From contig CAJTYH010000001.1 of NCBI GenBank assembly GCA_910583675.1, positions 148,897 through 212,896 on the forward strand: a stretch of 64,000 nucleotides of DNA. The letters run 5' to 3'. The position numbers and the translations under genes were made by a program. Source of the stretch: an uncultured Muribaculaceae bacterium. GTDB taxonomy: Bacteria; Bacteroidota; Bacteroidia; Bacteroidales; Muribaculaceae. This document shows positions 34,695 to 42,285 of the stretch, piece after piece; within the stretch, counting starts at the first letter, position 1, and the number at the start of each line of letters is the position of its first letter. The notes under the pieces were generated by a model that worked only from the letters and a program-made list of their open reading frames with translations, ran no database searches and was not told the DNA's origin.

Positions 34695-35285
34695 CTACCT
34701 GCACTCTCCAAGCCACTCCGATACCGCTGTGGTATCGGCAAGTGCCTGCTGCGGTGTCATTGGCAGCTGCCGAAGTTCTGTGACGCACGCGCCAGGGATT
34801 ACCGACTTGATCAGCTCCTCTGCTGAAGGAGCTTTTGGCAGCGAGCGATATTCGGCATAGGTGTAGCGGGTGAACACCGAGTTGGGGGTGATTCCGCACC
34901 GGCTGAGCCACCATCCGTCCCCGAGGTTTATCGGGGTAGAGTTTTCCGTCAGGTCTGATGGCGCGGGGTAGGAGAGCACCCTTTTCCCGTCAGGTGTGAG
35001 GGAGATGGCGACGTTGTCGGCATACCGGCCGCTCATGCGATATACGGTTGCCTTTGCGGTGGCGTGTGTCGGAGCCGGCACAGGCGGCATGCTGTCGCGC
35101 ACTACCAACTTGTCAAACCTGCGTTCTGAGGCTATGATCGCTCCACGGTCTGTTTCGCCGTGGTGCTGTGACACGAACGTGGATCTGCCGGCAACGTTGT
35201 TTTTGTGTGTGCTGCAACCGCTGCAGCCGATCATGGTGGCTGCGGCGATCAGTGGTGGCAATTTAGGCAGTAAGTTCATAGTCAT
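34695..35285 (-). CDS. Hypothetical lipoprotein
   Basis: 196 residues from the ATG at 35285; a second ATG two codons later is equally possible. The N-terminus has a hydrophobic stretch ending in a lipobox (AAATMIGCSGC), so it is likely lipid-anchored. The rest (YRMSGRYADNVAISLTPDGK, NLGDGWWLSRCGITPNSVFT) belongs to no family I recognise with certainty. The pattern of a short beta-rich domain and a C-terminal YAEYRSLPKAPSAEELI helix resembles small Bacteroidales lipoproteins of unknown function. The longer frame to 35351 is rejected because it lacks the signal at its start. A TCTGAT repeat array begins directly after the stop. Confidence 0.65.
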   Translation of the reverse strand: MTMNLLPKLPPLIAAATMIGCSGCSTHKNNVAGRSTFVSQHHGETDRGAIIASERRFDKLVVRDSMPPVPAPTHATAKATVYRMSGRYADNVAISLTPDGKRVLSYPAPSDLTENSTPINLGDGWWLSRCGITPNSVFTRYTYAEYRSLPKAPSAEELIKSVIPGACVTELRQLPMTPQQALADTTAVSEWLGECR

Positions 35286-35441
35286 GTCAACGGTTTTTGC
35301 TTTGTTCTGGGTGGAATGGCTGCAATCCTTTTGCACGCCATGCGTAGGCAAAGTTAGTCAATCTTCAGCCAATCACAAACCACCCTCGGTAGTATTCCGT
35401 CTTTAAACAAGTTTTAGCATATCCGAGCCGAATAATTTGTT

Positions 35442-35449
35442 TAACTTTG
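35442..35449 (+). promoter_or_regulatory. -7 box of the DUF3298 gene
   Basis: TAACTTTG, 41 bases before the ATG. Confidence 0.6.
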
Positions 35450-35490
35450 TATCCATGCACCCATGACCATAAACTAACCAACATCAACAT

Positions 35491-36402
35491 ATGAAAGTAA
35501 AAACAAGTTATCTTGCATTGCCTTTTATGGCGGCTGCCATGCTCTCCGTAAGTGCATGTGGCGGAAAGAAAGGCGCTGAGTCCGCCGGTGGGGCATCTCT
35601 CTCAGAGAACGTGACGGAGGTTGCTCCGTTTATAACTGAAAACGTAGGGTGGACTGATTCGATTACCGTCGGTGACTGCAAGGCAGTAGCGAAAATCGAA
35701 GGGCTGTATCCCCAAAAAGACAATCCTGCCGTAGTGGACAGCACCCGTGCTTGGATCGCATCGCAGCTTGAGGTTTTGTTGAATAATTGCGGTGGAGAAA
35801 ATACCTTGGGACTGTCACCTGTCAAGGAAGACTTGGAAAATGGGAACCGTCTGGTTTCAAAGGCGGTTGCCCGTTTGCTGGATGCCGCGCGTAATGATTT
35901 TAAGGGCTTTGTCAAGGACGGCATTTCCACAAGCTATGAGTTTTCTGCTGATTTTGACCCCATATTCATTTCCGACAGCCTTGTGACATACTCCTATTCA
36001 AGTTATGTATACCTTGGAGGTGCCCATGGCGGTTCCGTCGGTGCCGGGCAGACGTTTGACCGCAACAATGGCGTGCAACTTACCTATGATAACACGTTCC
36101 TTCCCGAAAAGCGCCCGGAGCTTGTGGCTATGATCAAAAATGGCCTCAAGGAATATTTCAAGGAAGGTCTGTCGCAGGAGGGTGATACCGTCAACCTGCG
36201 CGATGCGTTGCTTATAAATCCCGATACTTTGCCTCTCCCCGCCTTTGCGCCGGAATTCACCAGGGATGGTGTGGTGTTTACCTATCAGCAGTATGAGATT
36301 GCGCCATATGCGGCCGGAATGCCGTCATGTGTCATAAGCTATGACGAATTGAAACCCCTGTTTACGTCGTTCGTGACTCCTCTGGTTCCCAAGGCGGAAT
36401 AA
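35491..36402 (+). CDS. DUF3298 (RsiV-like) domain lipoprotein
   Basis: 303 residues. It starts with a lipoprotein signal (PFMAAAMLSVSACGGKK). The C-terminal half matches DUF3298, the domain of the anti-sigma factor RsiV and related envelope proteins: YVYLGGAHGGSVGAGQTFDR, LKEYF and QYEIAPYAAGMPSCVISYDE are its signatures. The N-terminal half looks like the accompanying DUF4163-type region. In Bacteroidales such proteins are periplasmic or outer-membrane lipoproteins of unknown function. There is no transmembrane or cytoplasmic anti-sigma part, so a regulatory role like RsiV is unlikely. It is monocistronic, with its own promoter and a strong terminator. Confidence 0.85.
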   Translation: MKVKTSYLALPFMAAAMLSVSACGGKKGAESAGGASLSENVTEVAPFITENVGWTDSITVGDCKAVAKIEGLYPQKDNPAVVDSTRAWIASQLEVLLNNCGGENTLGLSPVKEDLENGNRLVSKAVARLLDAARNDFKGFVKDGISTSYEFSADFDPIFISDSLVTYSYSSYVYLGGAHGGSVGAGQTFDRNNGVQLTYDNTFLPEKRPELVAMIKNGLKEYFKEGLSQEGDTVNLRDALLINPDTLPLPAFAPEFTRDGVVFTYQQYEIAPYAAGMPSCVISYDELKPLFTSFVTPLVPKAE

Positions 36403-36427
36403 CCTCCGTAGCAGGTTTTACTATACG

Positions 36428-36470
36428 AAAAACCGGATGTGTCACTCAGACACATCCGGTTTGGTTTTAT
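36428..36470. terminator. Hairpin between convergent DUF3298 and OmpH-like genes
   Basis: AAACCGGATGTGTC and GACACATCCGGTTT form a 14-bp perfect stem followed by GGTTTTAT. Confidence 0.85.
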
Positions 36471-36488
36471 GTAGGGTTGTTTTTGTCC

Positions 36489-37112
36489 TTATTTCTTATC
36501 GGTGGCAGGGTGGGCTGCGGCGTAACGCGAGTTAAGTCCCTTTACTATGTCGTCGGTAATGTCAAGGGCCGTATTGAACAGCTCTCCCGGGGTGTAGAGC
36601 AGTATCGCGTCGTAGTGGCGGGTACGGTTGTAGTCGGCGAGGAAGTTGTCTATGGAGTCAAGGAATTCCTGTTGCTGACGGAGTGCTTCCTGCTGTGCCT
36701 TTGCCTGAAGCGAGCCGAGGTAGTTCTGTGCGCTCTGCTGCTTCTTGTTTAGCTCGGCCACGTCGGCGTTGTATGATGCCTCGCTGAGGTAGCCGTTGTT
36801 CTGCATTTTCTGCTGGATATTGGACGCAAGGCGGTTGAGTTCCCCTTCGCGTGAGGTTTGTGCGTTCTGCAGCTCGGTCATCGTACGCAAGTTGGTCTCG
36901 TTGAAGGTCTTTACCAGGTCGTAGTTGGCCATCACCGAGTCCATGTTATAGTAGCGTATGTTTGTCGTGGGTGCAAATGTATCGCTATCAGCCTTTGCCG
37001 TTTTCTTTTCCGGTTCCTGGTTGTCGGCTGCGGGTGCTCCCTTTTTCTCGGAGCAGGATGCCTCGGCGAGCACAAGAGCCAAGGCGCCGGCAGCGAATAC
37101 TGTCTTTTTCAT
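36489..37112 (-). CDS. OmpH/Skp-like periplasmic chaperone, predicted lipoprotein
   Basis: 207 residues from the ATG at 37112; a TTG three codons upstream is less likely. The signal ends in LALVLAEASC, a lipobox-like cysteine. The central region is a long helical coiled coil rich in Gln, Lys and Glu (NRLASNIQQKMQNNGYLSEA, AQQEALRQQQEFLDSIDNFL), flanked by the YYNMDSVMANYDLV and YDAILLYTPGE strands typical of OmpH/Skp chaperones, which hold outer-membrane proteins in the periplasm. A lipid-anchored Skp relative is somewhat unusual. It follows a 50-residue membrane protein by 17 bases and shares its promoter. Confidence 0.8.
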   Translation of the reverse strand: MKKTVFAAGALALVLAEASCSEKKGAPAADNQEPEKKTAKADSDTFAPTTNIRYYNMDSVMANYDLVKTFNETNLRTMTELQNAQTSREGELNRLASNIQQKMQNNGYLSEASYNADVAELNKKQQSAQNYLGSLQAKAQQEALRQQQEFLDSIDNFLADYNRTRHYDAILLYTPGELFNTALDITDDIVKGLNSRYAAAHPATDKK

Positions 37113-37129
37113 TGGTGTCAAATGATGAG

Positions 37130-37282
37130 TTATTGCTTTTTTCTATATTTTCTTTTTTGTAAGCCTGGCAGGTCATGCACATGACCCGAGGGGAATTTTC
37201 CCCCTTTTACGAAGAGAGCCTTGATCCCTAACAGGATCACAGCCACTCCGAGCAAAATGATGGTTGCGAGAGCGAGTTTCAT
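37130..37282 (-). CDS. Small single-pass membrane protein (50 aa)
   Basis: 50 residues: one transmembrane helix (LALATIILLGVAVILLGIKA) followed by the motif FVKGGKFPSGHVHD and a basic end. I recall very similar small proteins with KGGKFP-type motifs in other Bacteroidota, which supports a real gene. The ATG at 37282 follows the -7 box at 37307-37314 at a sensible distance, and the OmpH-like gene follows 17 bases later. Function unknown. Confidence 0.7.
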   Translation of the reverse strand: MKLALATIILLGVAVILLGIKALFVKGGKFPSGHVHDLPGLQKRKYRKKQ

Positions 37283-37306
37283 TTTATGGTCACTCCAATT
37301 TGAGCG

Positions 37307-37314
37307 CAAATATA
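37307..37314 (-). promoter_or_regulatory. -7 box of the small membrane protein/OmpH-like operon
   Basis: TATATTTG on the minus strand with a TTG about 22 bases upstream. It is 24 bases before the ATG at 37282. Confidence 0.65.
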
Positions 37315-37466
37315 GGAAAGTTACCCCGAATTTTTGCAATATGTAAATTTTATTTTGTAACTTAGGCGGTGAGAACAGGGCGTTTTAACAGAATTTTCCA
37401 TTCTCAAACGTATTTTAAAACGGATAGATGACAAATTTTCAAACCACATAACACCATTAAAAAGAA

Positions 37467-38927
37467 ATGGAAGTAAAAGTAAAAGACCTACAGCCGAAAG
37501 AGGTGTTCGGGATTTTTGATCAGATCACAAAAATTCCGCGTCCATCAAAGAAAGAGGAGCAGATCCGCCGGTACATACTTGATTTTGCCAAGGAACATGG
37601 CATAGACGCGCATGCCGACAAGATCGGCAACGTGATACTTCGCAAGCCTGCAACTCCGGGGCACGAGAATGCGCCGACCGTTATCCTGCAGGGTCACATG
37701 GACATGGTGTGCGAAAGCAACGACAAGAGCTTCAACTTCGAGACCACGCCCATCGAGACCATCGTGGACGGGGAGTGGGTGCGTGCAGACGGCACGACAC
37801 TCGGAGCGGACAACGGTATCGGAGTGGCTGCGTCGCTCGCCATCCTTACCGACGAGACTCTGGTGCACGGCCCTCTCGAAGTGCTGATCACCATGGATGA
37901 GGAGACCGGTATGACCGGTGCCAACAACCTGGAGAAAGGTGAGCTTACAGGTTCGATACTTATCAACCTTGATTCGGAGGATGACGCGGAAGTGTTCGTG
38001 GGATGTGCCGGCGGTATAGATACCGTGGCAACCTTCCACTACAACCGCTCCTTTGCCCCGACCGATTTCCATTATTTCATGATGGATGTGCGCGACGGTC
38101 TGGGAGGACACTCCGGCGGCGACATACACTTGGGGCGTGCCAACGCCAACAAGCTCGTGGCACGTTTCCTCTTCAACCTCATGAAGGAACATGAGGTTTG
38201 CGTTGCCGAGATAGACGGAGGCAACCTGCGCAATGCCATACCGCGTGCCGCACACGTGGTGTTCGGTGTGCACACTACCAAGAAGGAGGATGTGCGCATA
38301 GCGTTCAACCGCTACGTGGCCGACATAGAGCGCGAATACAAGGGACTTGAGACCACTCTCAAACTGACGCTTGATAGTGTGGACGCGCCCGATTTCACGA
38401 TTGATGCCGCTACCACGCGCAATCTGATCCTCTCCCTCTACTGTGCGCCTCACGGGGTCATTTCCATGAGCCGCGACCTTGAAGGGCTTGTGGAGACATC
38501 CACCAACCTCGCGTCCGTTAAGATGAAGGAGGGGGAAAACATCGTGGTCACCACCTCGCAGCGCTCCTCGGTGGATTCCCGCAAGTATGACATCGCCAAC
38601 CAGGTGGAAGCGGTGTTCAAACTTGCCGGCGCCGAAGTGGAGCATGGCGACGGATATCCCGCATGGACGCCCAACCTGGATTCCACCATCATGAAGATCG
38701 CTTCCGACGCTTATGAGGAGCTGTACGGCAAGCGTCCGGCCATCAAGGCCATACATGCCGGATTGGAATGCGCCCTGTTCCAGCAGAACTATCCCACGCT
38801 TGACATGGTGTCTTTCGGCCCCACGTTGCGCGACGTGCATTCACCCTCTGAACGCATGCACATCCCGGCGGTTGATCGTTTCTGGCATCAGCTCCGTCGC
38901 ACCATTGAGAAAGTAGCCGCTCTCTGA
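37467..38927 (+). CDS. pepD: Aminoacyl-histidine dipeptidase (M20C, PepD)
   Basis: 486 residues, full length for the family. It hydrolyses Xaa-His and other dipeptides in the cytoplasm. The metal ligands and catalytic residues are visible in order: TVILQGHMDMVCE (His, Asp), TLGADNGIGVA (bridging Asp), ITMDEETGMTGANNL (general-base Glu and ligand), NLDSEDDAEVFVGCAGG, and the C-terminal IHAGLECALF with its Glu. No signal peptide. The dimerisation lid lies in the middle. The start fits MEVKVKDLQPKEVFGIFDQI, conserved in the family. It is monocistronic and ends in a GC-rich terminator. Confidence 0.95.
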   Translation: MEVKVKDLQPKEVFGIFDQITKIPRPSKKEEQIRRYILDFAKEHGIDAHADKIGNVILRKPATPGHENAPTVILQGHMDMVCESNDKSFNFETTPIETIVDGEWVRADGTTLGADNGIGVAASLAILTDETLVHGPLEVLITMDEETGMTGANNLEKGELTGSILINLDSEDDAEVFVGCAGGIDTVATFHYNRSFAPTDFHYFMMDVRDGLGGHSGGDIHLGRANANKLVARFLFNLMKEHEVCVAEIDGGNLRNAIPRAAHVVFGVHTTKKEDVRIAFNRYVADIEREYKGLETTLKLTLDSVDAPDFTIDAATTRNLILSLYCAPHGVISMSRDLEGLVETSTNLASVKMKEGENIVVTTSQRSSVDSRKYDIANQVEAVFKLAGAEVEHGDGYPAWTPNLDSTIMKIASDAYEELYGKRPAIKAIHAGLECALFQQNYPTLDMVSFGPTLRDVHSPSERMHIPAVDRFWHQLRRTIEKVAAL

Positions 38928-38943
38928 GCGTTATAACCCGACA

Positions 38944-38985
38944 ACCCCGCGCATAAGATCCCGTAGGTCTTGCGCGGGGTATTTT
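38944..38985 (+). terminator. pepD terminator
   Basis: ACCCCGCGCATAAGATC and GTCTTGCGCGGGGT form a stem with small bulges, followed by ATTTTAT. Confidence 0.75.
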
Positions 38986-39000
38986 ATCTCCCTGTTTCCC

Positions 39001-39792
39001 ATGAAGAACTACCTTCTTTGCTTCTTCCTGATAGTGGCTTCCTGTGCAGTTTACGCGCAGTCGCTCCAACAGGAACCCCCACCGGCCTTGGACATCGAAA
39101 TAGACGAGGATCCCGGCGATGTGGTCGACCCACGCGTTTGGGCGGACTCCACGTTACTGCACATTGATCCGGCATGCAATTACACTTACCTTACAGACGA
39201 AGATTACCGTGAGGTTGCCGAGGAACTCGGCATAGAGACAGCCGTCATAAAGGCCGTGGTCGACATTGAGGCGGGGAAGAAGCATGAAGGATTCTGGAAA
39301 CCGGGGAAACCGCTTATCAATTTTGATCTCTCCATGTACCGTAAGTATGCTCCGCGTCACGGGGTTTCGTTGTCAAAGGCCAAGAAACGGAAACCGGTCA
39401 TATTCTCAAGGCCGAACGTCAAGCGCTACGGCTCATATCAGGGTGGCCAGTATGCGCGTCTTGAGGCCGCATGCGAGATAGACAGCGTGAGCGCCATGGA
39501 GAGCGTGTTCTGGGGGATGTTCCAGATAGGCGGGTTCAACTGGCGCAAATGCGGTGTTGACAGCGTGGTGGACTTTGTCAGGATGATGAGTCGCTCGGAG
39601 CGCGACCAGCTTGAGCTTTTCGCCCGCTTCATCACCAACAGCGGTATGCTCGACGATCTCAAAAAGAAAAAATGGCTCTCTTTCGCCCTCAAGTACAACG
39701 GCCCCAAAGCCAAGTCTCGCGGCTACCATAAGCGCCTCGCCGCCGCCTACAAGCGGTACAGCAAAGAAGAAATTAAGAAAGATAGAAATTGA
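39001..39792 (+). CDS. Secreted N-acetylmuramidase-family protein
   Basis: 263 residues with signal peptide MKNYLLCFFLIVASCAVYA. The core matches the N-acetylmuramidase domain (formerly DUF3380): VAEELGIETAVIKAVVDIEA with the expected catalytic Glu, then KHEGFWKPGKPLINFDLSMY and the helical end SALKYNGP-like SFALKYNGPKAKSRGYHKRL. Such enzymes cut the glycan strands of peptidoglycan and are known from phage endolysins and from bacterial envelopes. Here it is a stand-alone chromosomal gene with no phage genes around it. The C-terminus (SKEEIKKDRN, stop) lies within a dispersed GAAATTAAGAAA-type repeat, so the original end may have been replaced. Confidence 0.8.
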   Translation: MKNYLLCFFLIVASCAVYAQSLQQEPPPALDIEIDEDPGDVVDPRVWADSTLLHIDPACNYTYLTDEDYREVAEELGIETAVIKAVVDIEAGKKHEGFWKPGKPLINFDLSMYRKYAPRHGVSLSKAKKRKPVIFSRPNVKRYGSYQGGQYARLEAACEIDSVSAMESVFWGMFQIGGFNWRKCGVDSVVDFVRMMSRSERDQLELFARFITNSGMLDDLKKKKWLSFALKYNGPKAKSRGYHKRLAAAYKRYSKEEIKKDRN

Positions 39793-39832
39793 GAAATTAA
39801 GAAACATGGAAATAGGAAACAAAGAAATTAAG
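39765..39832 (+). repeat. GAGAAATTAAGAAA-type repeat overlapping a gene end
   Basis: Several copies (GAAATTAAGAAA, ATTGAGAAATTAAGAAA, GAAATTAAGA) start inside the muramidase coding region and supply its stop codon. Confidence 0.75.
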
Positions 39833-39840
39833 ATCGTCGG

Positions 39841-39885
39841 TTGATATCTCTGATTCCTCTGAGATCTCTAATATATCTGATTCAT
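39841..39885 (+). repeat. TCTGAT array, short
   Basis: Degenerate units ATCTCTGAT, TCCTCTGAG, ATCTCTAAT and ATCTGAT follow directly on the preceding repeat family. Confidence 0.65.
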
Positions 39886-39912
39886 AATTAATAATTCCTA
39901 ATTGCTAATTAT
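39886..39912 (+). repeat. TAATTA-type repeat
   Basis: ATAATTAATAATTCC and TAATTGCTAATTA follow the TCTGAT array and end seven bases before the start codon of the next gene. The same composite order is hinted at in 4617-4910. Confidence 0.6.
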
Positions 39913-39918
39913 CAAACG

Positions 39919-40209
39919 GTGTATTTCACAGGACTTCTTCTCGGCATATCCACATTTCTTATCATCGGGCTTTTCCACCCCGTTGTGGTCAAATGCTATT
40001 ATTATTTCGGCACCCGTTGCTGGTGGTGGTTTCTCATTCTGGGAATGTGCGCCCTTGTCGGTTCTCTGTTTGTGGAACCGATCTTTCCGCAGACGCTTCT
40101 CGGTGTGTTCGCCTTCTCCTCATTCTGGACTATAAAGGAGATTTTCGAGCAACGCGACCGCGTGGCCAAAGGCTGGTTTCCCGACAATCCAAATAGGAAA
40201 AGCAAATAA
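39919..40209 (+). CDS. DUF4491 family membrane protein
   Basis: 96 residues. It matches the DUF4491 family of Bacteroidales over its whole length: three hydrophobic segments (FTGLLLGISTFLIIGLFHPV, CWWWFLILGMCALVGSLFVE, LLGVFAFSSFWTIKEIFEQ) and the conserved end RVAKGWFPDNPNRK. The start is a GTG placed where the family normally has its Met. The upstream DNA up to seven bases before the start is AT-rich repeat, so no recognisable ribosome binding site of its own remains. Function unknown. A GC-rich hairpin follows. Confidence 0.85.
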   Translation: MYFTGLLLGISTFLIIGLFHPVVVKCYYYFGTRCWWWFLILGMCALVGSLFVEPIFPQTLLGVFAFSSFWTIKEIFEQRDRVAKGWFPDNPNRKSK

Positions 40210-40240
40210 TAAACCGCTCCTAAGGGGGCGCAAAGTCAAC

Positions 40241-40277
40241 GGCGGCATCCCGGGGGCATCGGCTCCGGGATGCCGCC
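40241..40277 (+). terminator. GC-rich hairpin after the DUF4491 gene
   Basis: GGCGGCATCCCGG pairs exactly with CCGGGATGCCGCC. No T tract follows, so termination is uncertain. Confidence 0.55.
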
Positions 40278-40393
40278 ATATCGGTTTGGGAATATGGTTT
40301 GTGAAGATAAAAGGTTTCCGCGACAGGTTGCTATTCCAAATTATGATCTGCGGCTCGTATGCGCAGGGAAAGCCATGCCGCAGATCAATCAAA

Positions 40394-41542
40394 TCAGATG
40401 GTGAACTTGAGTGCTTTGTCTCCGGCTCTTAATATGTACATGCCTGAGGCGAGGTCTCCTATGCGATGTTCGCTTCCGGTGTATACCGTTCGCCCCTGTA
40501 TGTCGCATACTGTTATTGGTTGCATCGGCTCAAGGCCGGTTACCGTGACTGTCCCGTTCTCTACCGATACCCGGACTACGCTCTCCTCTTCTGCTCCGAT
40601 TGTACCGATACCCGAAAAATCCTTCTCCACGATATTTGCGAAATCCTGCCATGATAGATGGGCTTTGTACGCATCAATAGTACCCCGTGGAATGTATAAA
40701 GTAGCATTTGTGTAATGGTGTTCTGAGAATGCGTCGTGGCAAAATGGAGGGATTTCGCATTGAACTTCAATTGTCTCCAAATGATCACAGTAATAGAATA
40801 CCTGGGGTTCAATGGTGGTTACTGAGTTTGGTATAGTTACAGATGTCAGGCCGCTTCCTCTGAAAGCGTATGCCTCAATGTTGGTCACTGAGTTTGCTAT
40901 GGTTATGGATGTCAGTGCGTTGCAATCTTCGAAAGCACAACGTCCAATGGTGGTTACTGAGTTGGGGATAGTAACAGATGCCAGACTGCTGCAACGTTCG
41001 AAAGTAGACCATTCAATGGTAGTTACTGAGTTGGGGATTGTTACTGAGGTCAGGCCGCTTCTGCTGAAAGCGTACTCCTCAATGGTGGTTACAGAATTGG
41101 GAATGATAACAGATGTAAGACTGGTGCAACCCAAGAAGGAATACCGCCCAATGGAAGTTACTGAATTCGGTATGGTTACCGACGTGATCTGGTCGCAATT
41201 GATGAAAGCCTCCTTCTCAATGGTAGTGACAGAGTTTGGTATGGTTATGGATGTCAATGCGCTGCAATTATTAAAAGCATTCGAGCCAATTCTAACAACG
41301 TTATAGGTGTTATCATCGTATGTCACTTCGGATGGGATTTCCACTACTCCATTGACATAGTTCGGGTTACCATTGACATAATCAAGGTATGTCACTTCCA
41401 CTATTTTCAGACCTTTTCTGTTGCTAATGATGTTGTAGCAGAGGCCGTCTACTTGGAAGTCGTAGGCGAATGCACTGATGCTGGTCAGGAGCATGAGGAG
41501 GGCAAGCAGACGGGGGATGGGGGTACCGGTTGTGGTTTTCAT
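40394..41542 (-). CDS. BspA-like leucine-rich-repeat secreted protein with sorting-like tail
   Basis: 382 residues from the ATG at 41542, which starts the signal KTTTGTPIPRLLALLMLLTS. A frame open to 41569 adds a non-signal leader and is rejected. After a short N-terminal domain there are about eight LRR_5 (BspA/TpLRR) repeats of 22-23 residues built on SLTSVTIPNSVTTIxxxAF. The C-terminal tail (ITVCDIQGRTVYTG, ASGMYILRAGDKALKFTI) is Por-secretion-like. BspA-type proteins bind host matrix proteins or other bacteria and sit on the surface. The repeats are nearly identical at DNA level, so copy number could change by recombination. The transcript has a long leader with hairpins. Confidence 0.85.
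   Translation of the reverse strand: MKTTTGTPIPRLLALLMLLTSISAFAYDFQVDGLCYNIISNRKGLKIVEVTYLDYVNGNPNYVNGVVEIPSEVTYDDNTYNVVRIGSNAFNNCSALTSITIPNSVTTIEKEAFINCDQITSVTIPNSVTSIGRYSFLGCTSLTSVIIPNSVTTIEEYAFSRSGLTSVTIPNSVTTIEWSTFERCSSLASVTIPNSVTTIGRCAFEDCNALTSITIANSVTNIEAYAFRGSGLTSVTIPNSVTTIEPQVFYYCDHLETIEVQCEIPPFCHDAFSEHHYTNATLYIPRGTIDAYKAHLSWQDFANIVEKDFSGIGTIGAEEESVVRVSVENGTVTVTGLEPMQPITVCDIQGRTVYTGSEHRIGDLASGMYILRAGDKALKFTI
40802..41290 (-). repeat. Tandem DNA repeats encoding LRR_5 units
   Basis: About eight units of 66-69 bases, each containing a variant of CAATGGTGGTTACTGAGTT on the plus strand, encode the leucine-rich repeats. Confidence 0.85.
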
Positions 41543-41605
41543 TGGTGGGTAAGTTTGTGTGTTCCTCAATCCTCCGTGGAACAGATAATGATTGGATATA
41601 AAAAA

Positions 41606-41688
41606 GGTGTGAGGATTGTATCTTGCTTTATCCGTAATTCAGGCCTTCGCATTGCCTAACGGGATGGATAAAGCAATAGCCCCACACC
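41606..41688 (-). promoter_or_regulatory. Long hairpin in the leader of the BspA-like gene
   Basis: GGTGTG/CACACC form the outer stem and TTGCTTTATCC/GGATAAAGCAA an 11-bp perfect inner stem, topped by AGGC/GCCT. A CTGCCG/CGGCAG hairpin and TGCATCCGATGCA follow at about 41700-41745. The 527-base gap holds no gene; these structures lie between the -7 box at 41879 and the start codon. Confidence 0.45.
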
Positions 41689-41878
41689 GCTATGCGTATA
41701 GTCTGCCGGTGTCACGGCAGGATATATGCATCCGATGCAGGTGCTATTGCCAACCTTATCTTCATCCCATTTTCAAAGTTGCGAAGTTTGAATTACGAAG
41801 ATAAAATTTCAATAACACCTTTTAGTAAAAAAGTATGGTTCACAGCGCCAACTCTTTGGCGCGATTGTGAGTCATGTG

Positions 41879-41886
41879 CAAAGTTA
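41879..41886 (-). promoter_or_regulatory. -7 box, probably of the BspA-like gene
   Basis: TAACTTTG on the minus strand, about 340 bases from the ATG, implying a long leader. A GCGCCA/TGGCGC palindrome lies at 41845-41862. Confidence 0.45.
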
Positions 41887-42016
41887 ACAAAAAATGTCAT
41901 TGGTGGGGCTACCTCAGGGCATGAATTTTATCAGTCCATCCCCGATATTTCGCATTACCGATTGAAACTGGATATATCCCCGTGGCTCTGGTCCCAGAGA
42001 TTTTATGTGTGGATAT

Positions 42017-42047
42017 TTCCATATATGGAAAACTTTTCATAGCTTTG
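42017..42047 (+). promoter_or_regulatory. Toxin-antitoxin promoter with operator palindrome
   Basis: TTCCATATATGGAA (42017-42030) is a perfect 14-bp palindrome ending ten bases before the -7 box TAGCTTTG (42040-42047). This is the position expected for repression by an antitoxin. The antitoxin ATG is at 42070. Confidence 0.65.
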
Positions 42048-42069
42048 CATTGTAGTTAAGAATAAGATT

Positions 42070-42285
42070 ATGACACAATTAATAGTTTCCATAGAAGATG
42101 CCTCGGTATTAGCCGACATAAAAAAGGCTATACGACTTTTGAGAGGAGTGGCCTCCGTAAAGGTGTGCAAGAGTGAGGCGCGTCCTAACAAAGCCACTAT
42201 TCAGGCCATAGAAGACGCTGCAAATGGCCGCACAATTAAATGTGGGGATTTCAATGGGTATCTAAAACTTGTTGAGAATGTATGA
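42070..42285 (+). CDS. Antitoxin of a YafQ-type toxin-antitoxin pair
   Basis: 71 residues. It overlaps the start of a YafQ-like toxin frame by eight bases, the usual translational coupling of type II toxin-antitoxin pairs. The sequence (LIVSIEDASVLADIKKAIRL, then VASVKVCKSEA) has a short N-terminal beta strand and a helix, as in small antitoxins, but I cannot assign it firmly to RelB/DinJ or another family. The C-terminal part (AIEDAANGRTIKCGDFNGYL) would be the toxin-wrapping segment. A palindromic operator overlaps its promoter. Its protein is intact although the toxin is interrupted. Confidence 0.7.
   Translation: MTQLIVSIEDASVLADIKKAIRLLRGVASVKVCKSEARPNKATIQAIEDAANGRTIKCGDFNGYLKLVENV

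Noticed and set aside
37545..38840. 431-codon open frame opposite pepD
   Set aside because: Antisense shadow; all M20C metal-site motifs are on the plus strand.
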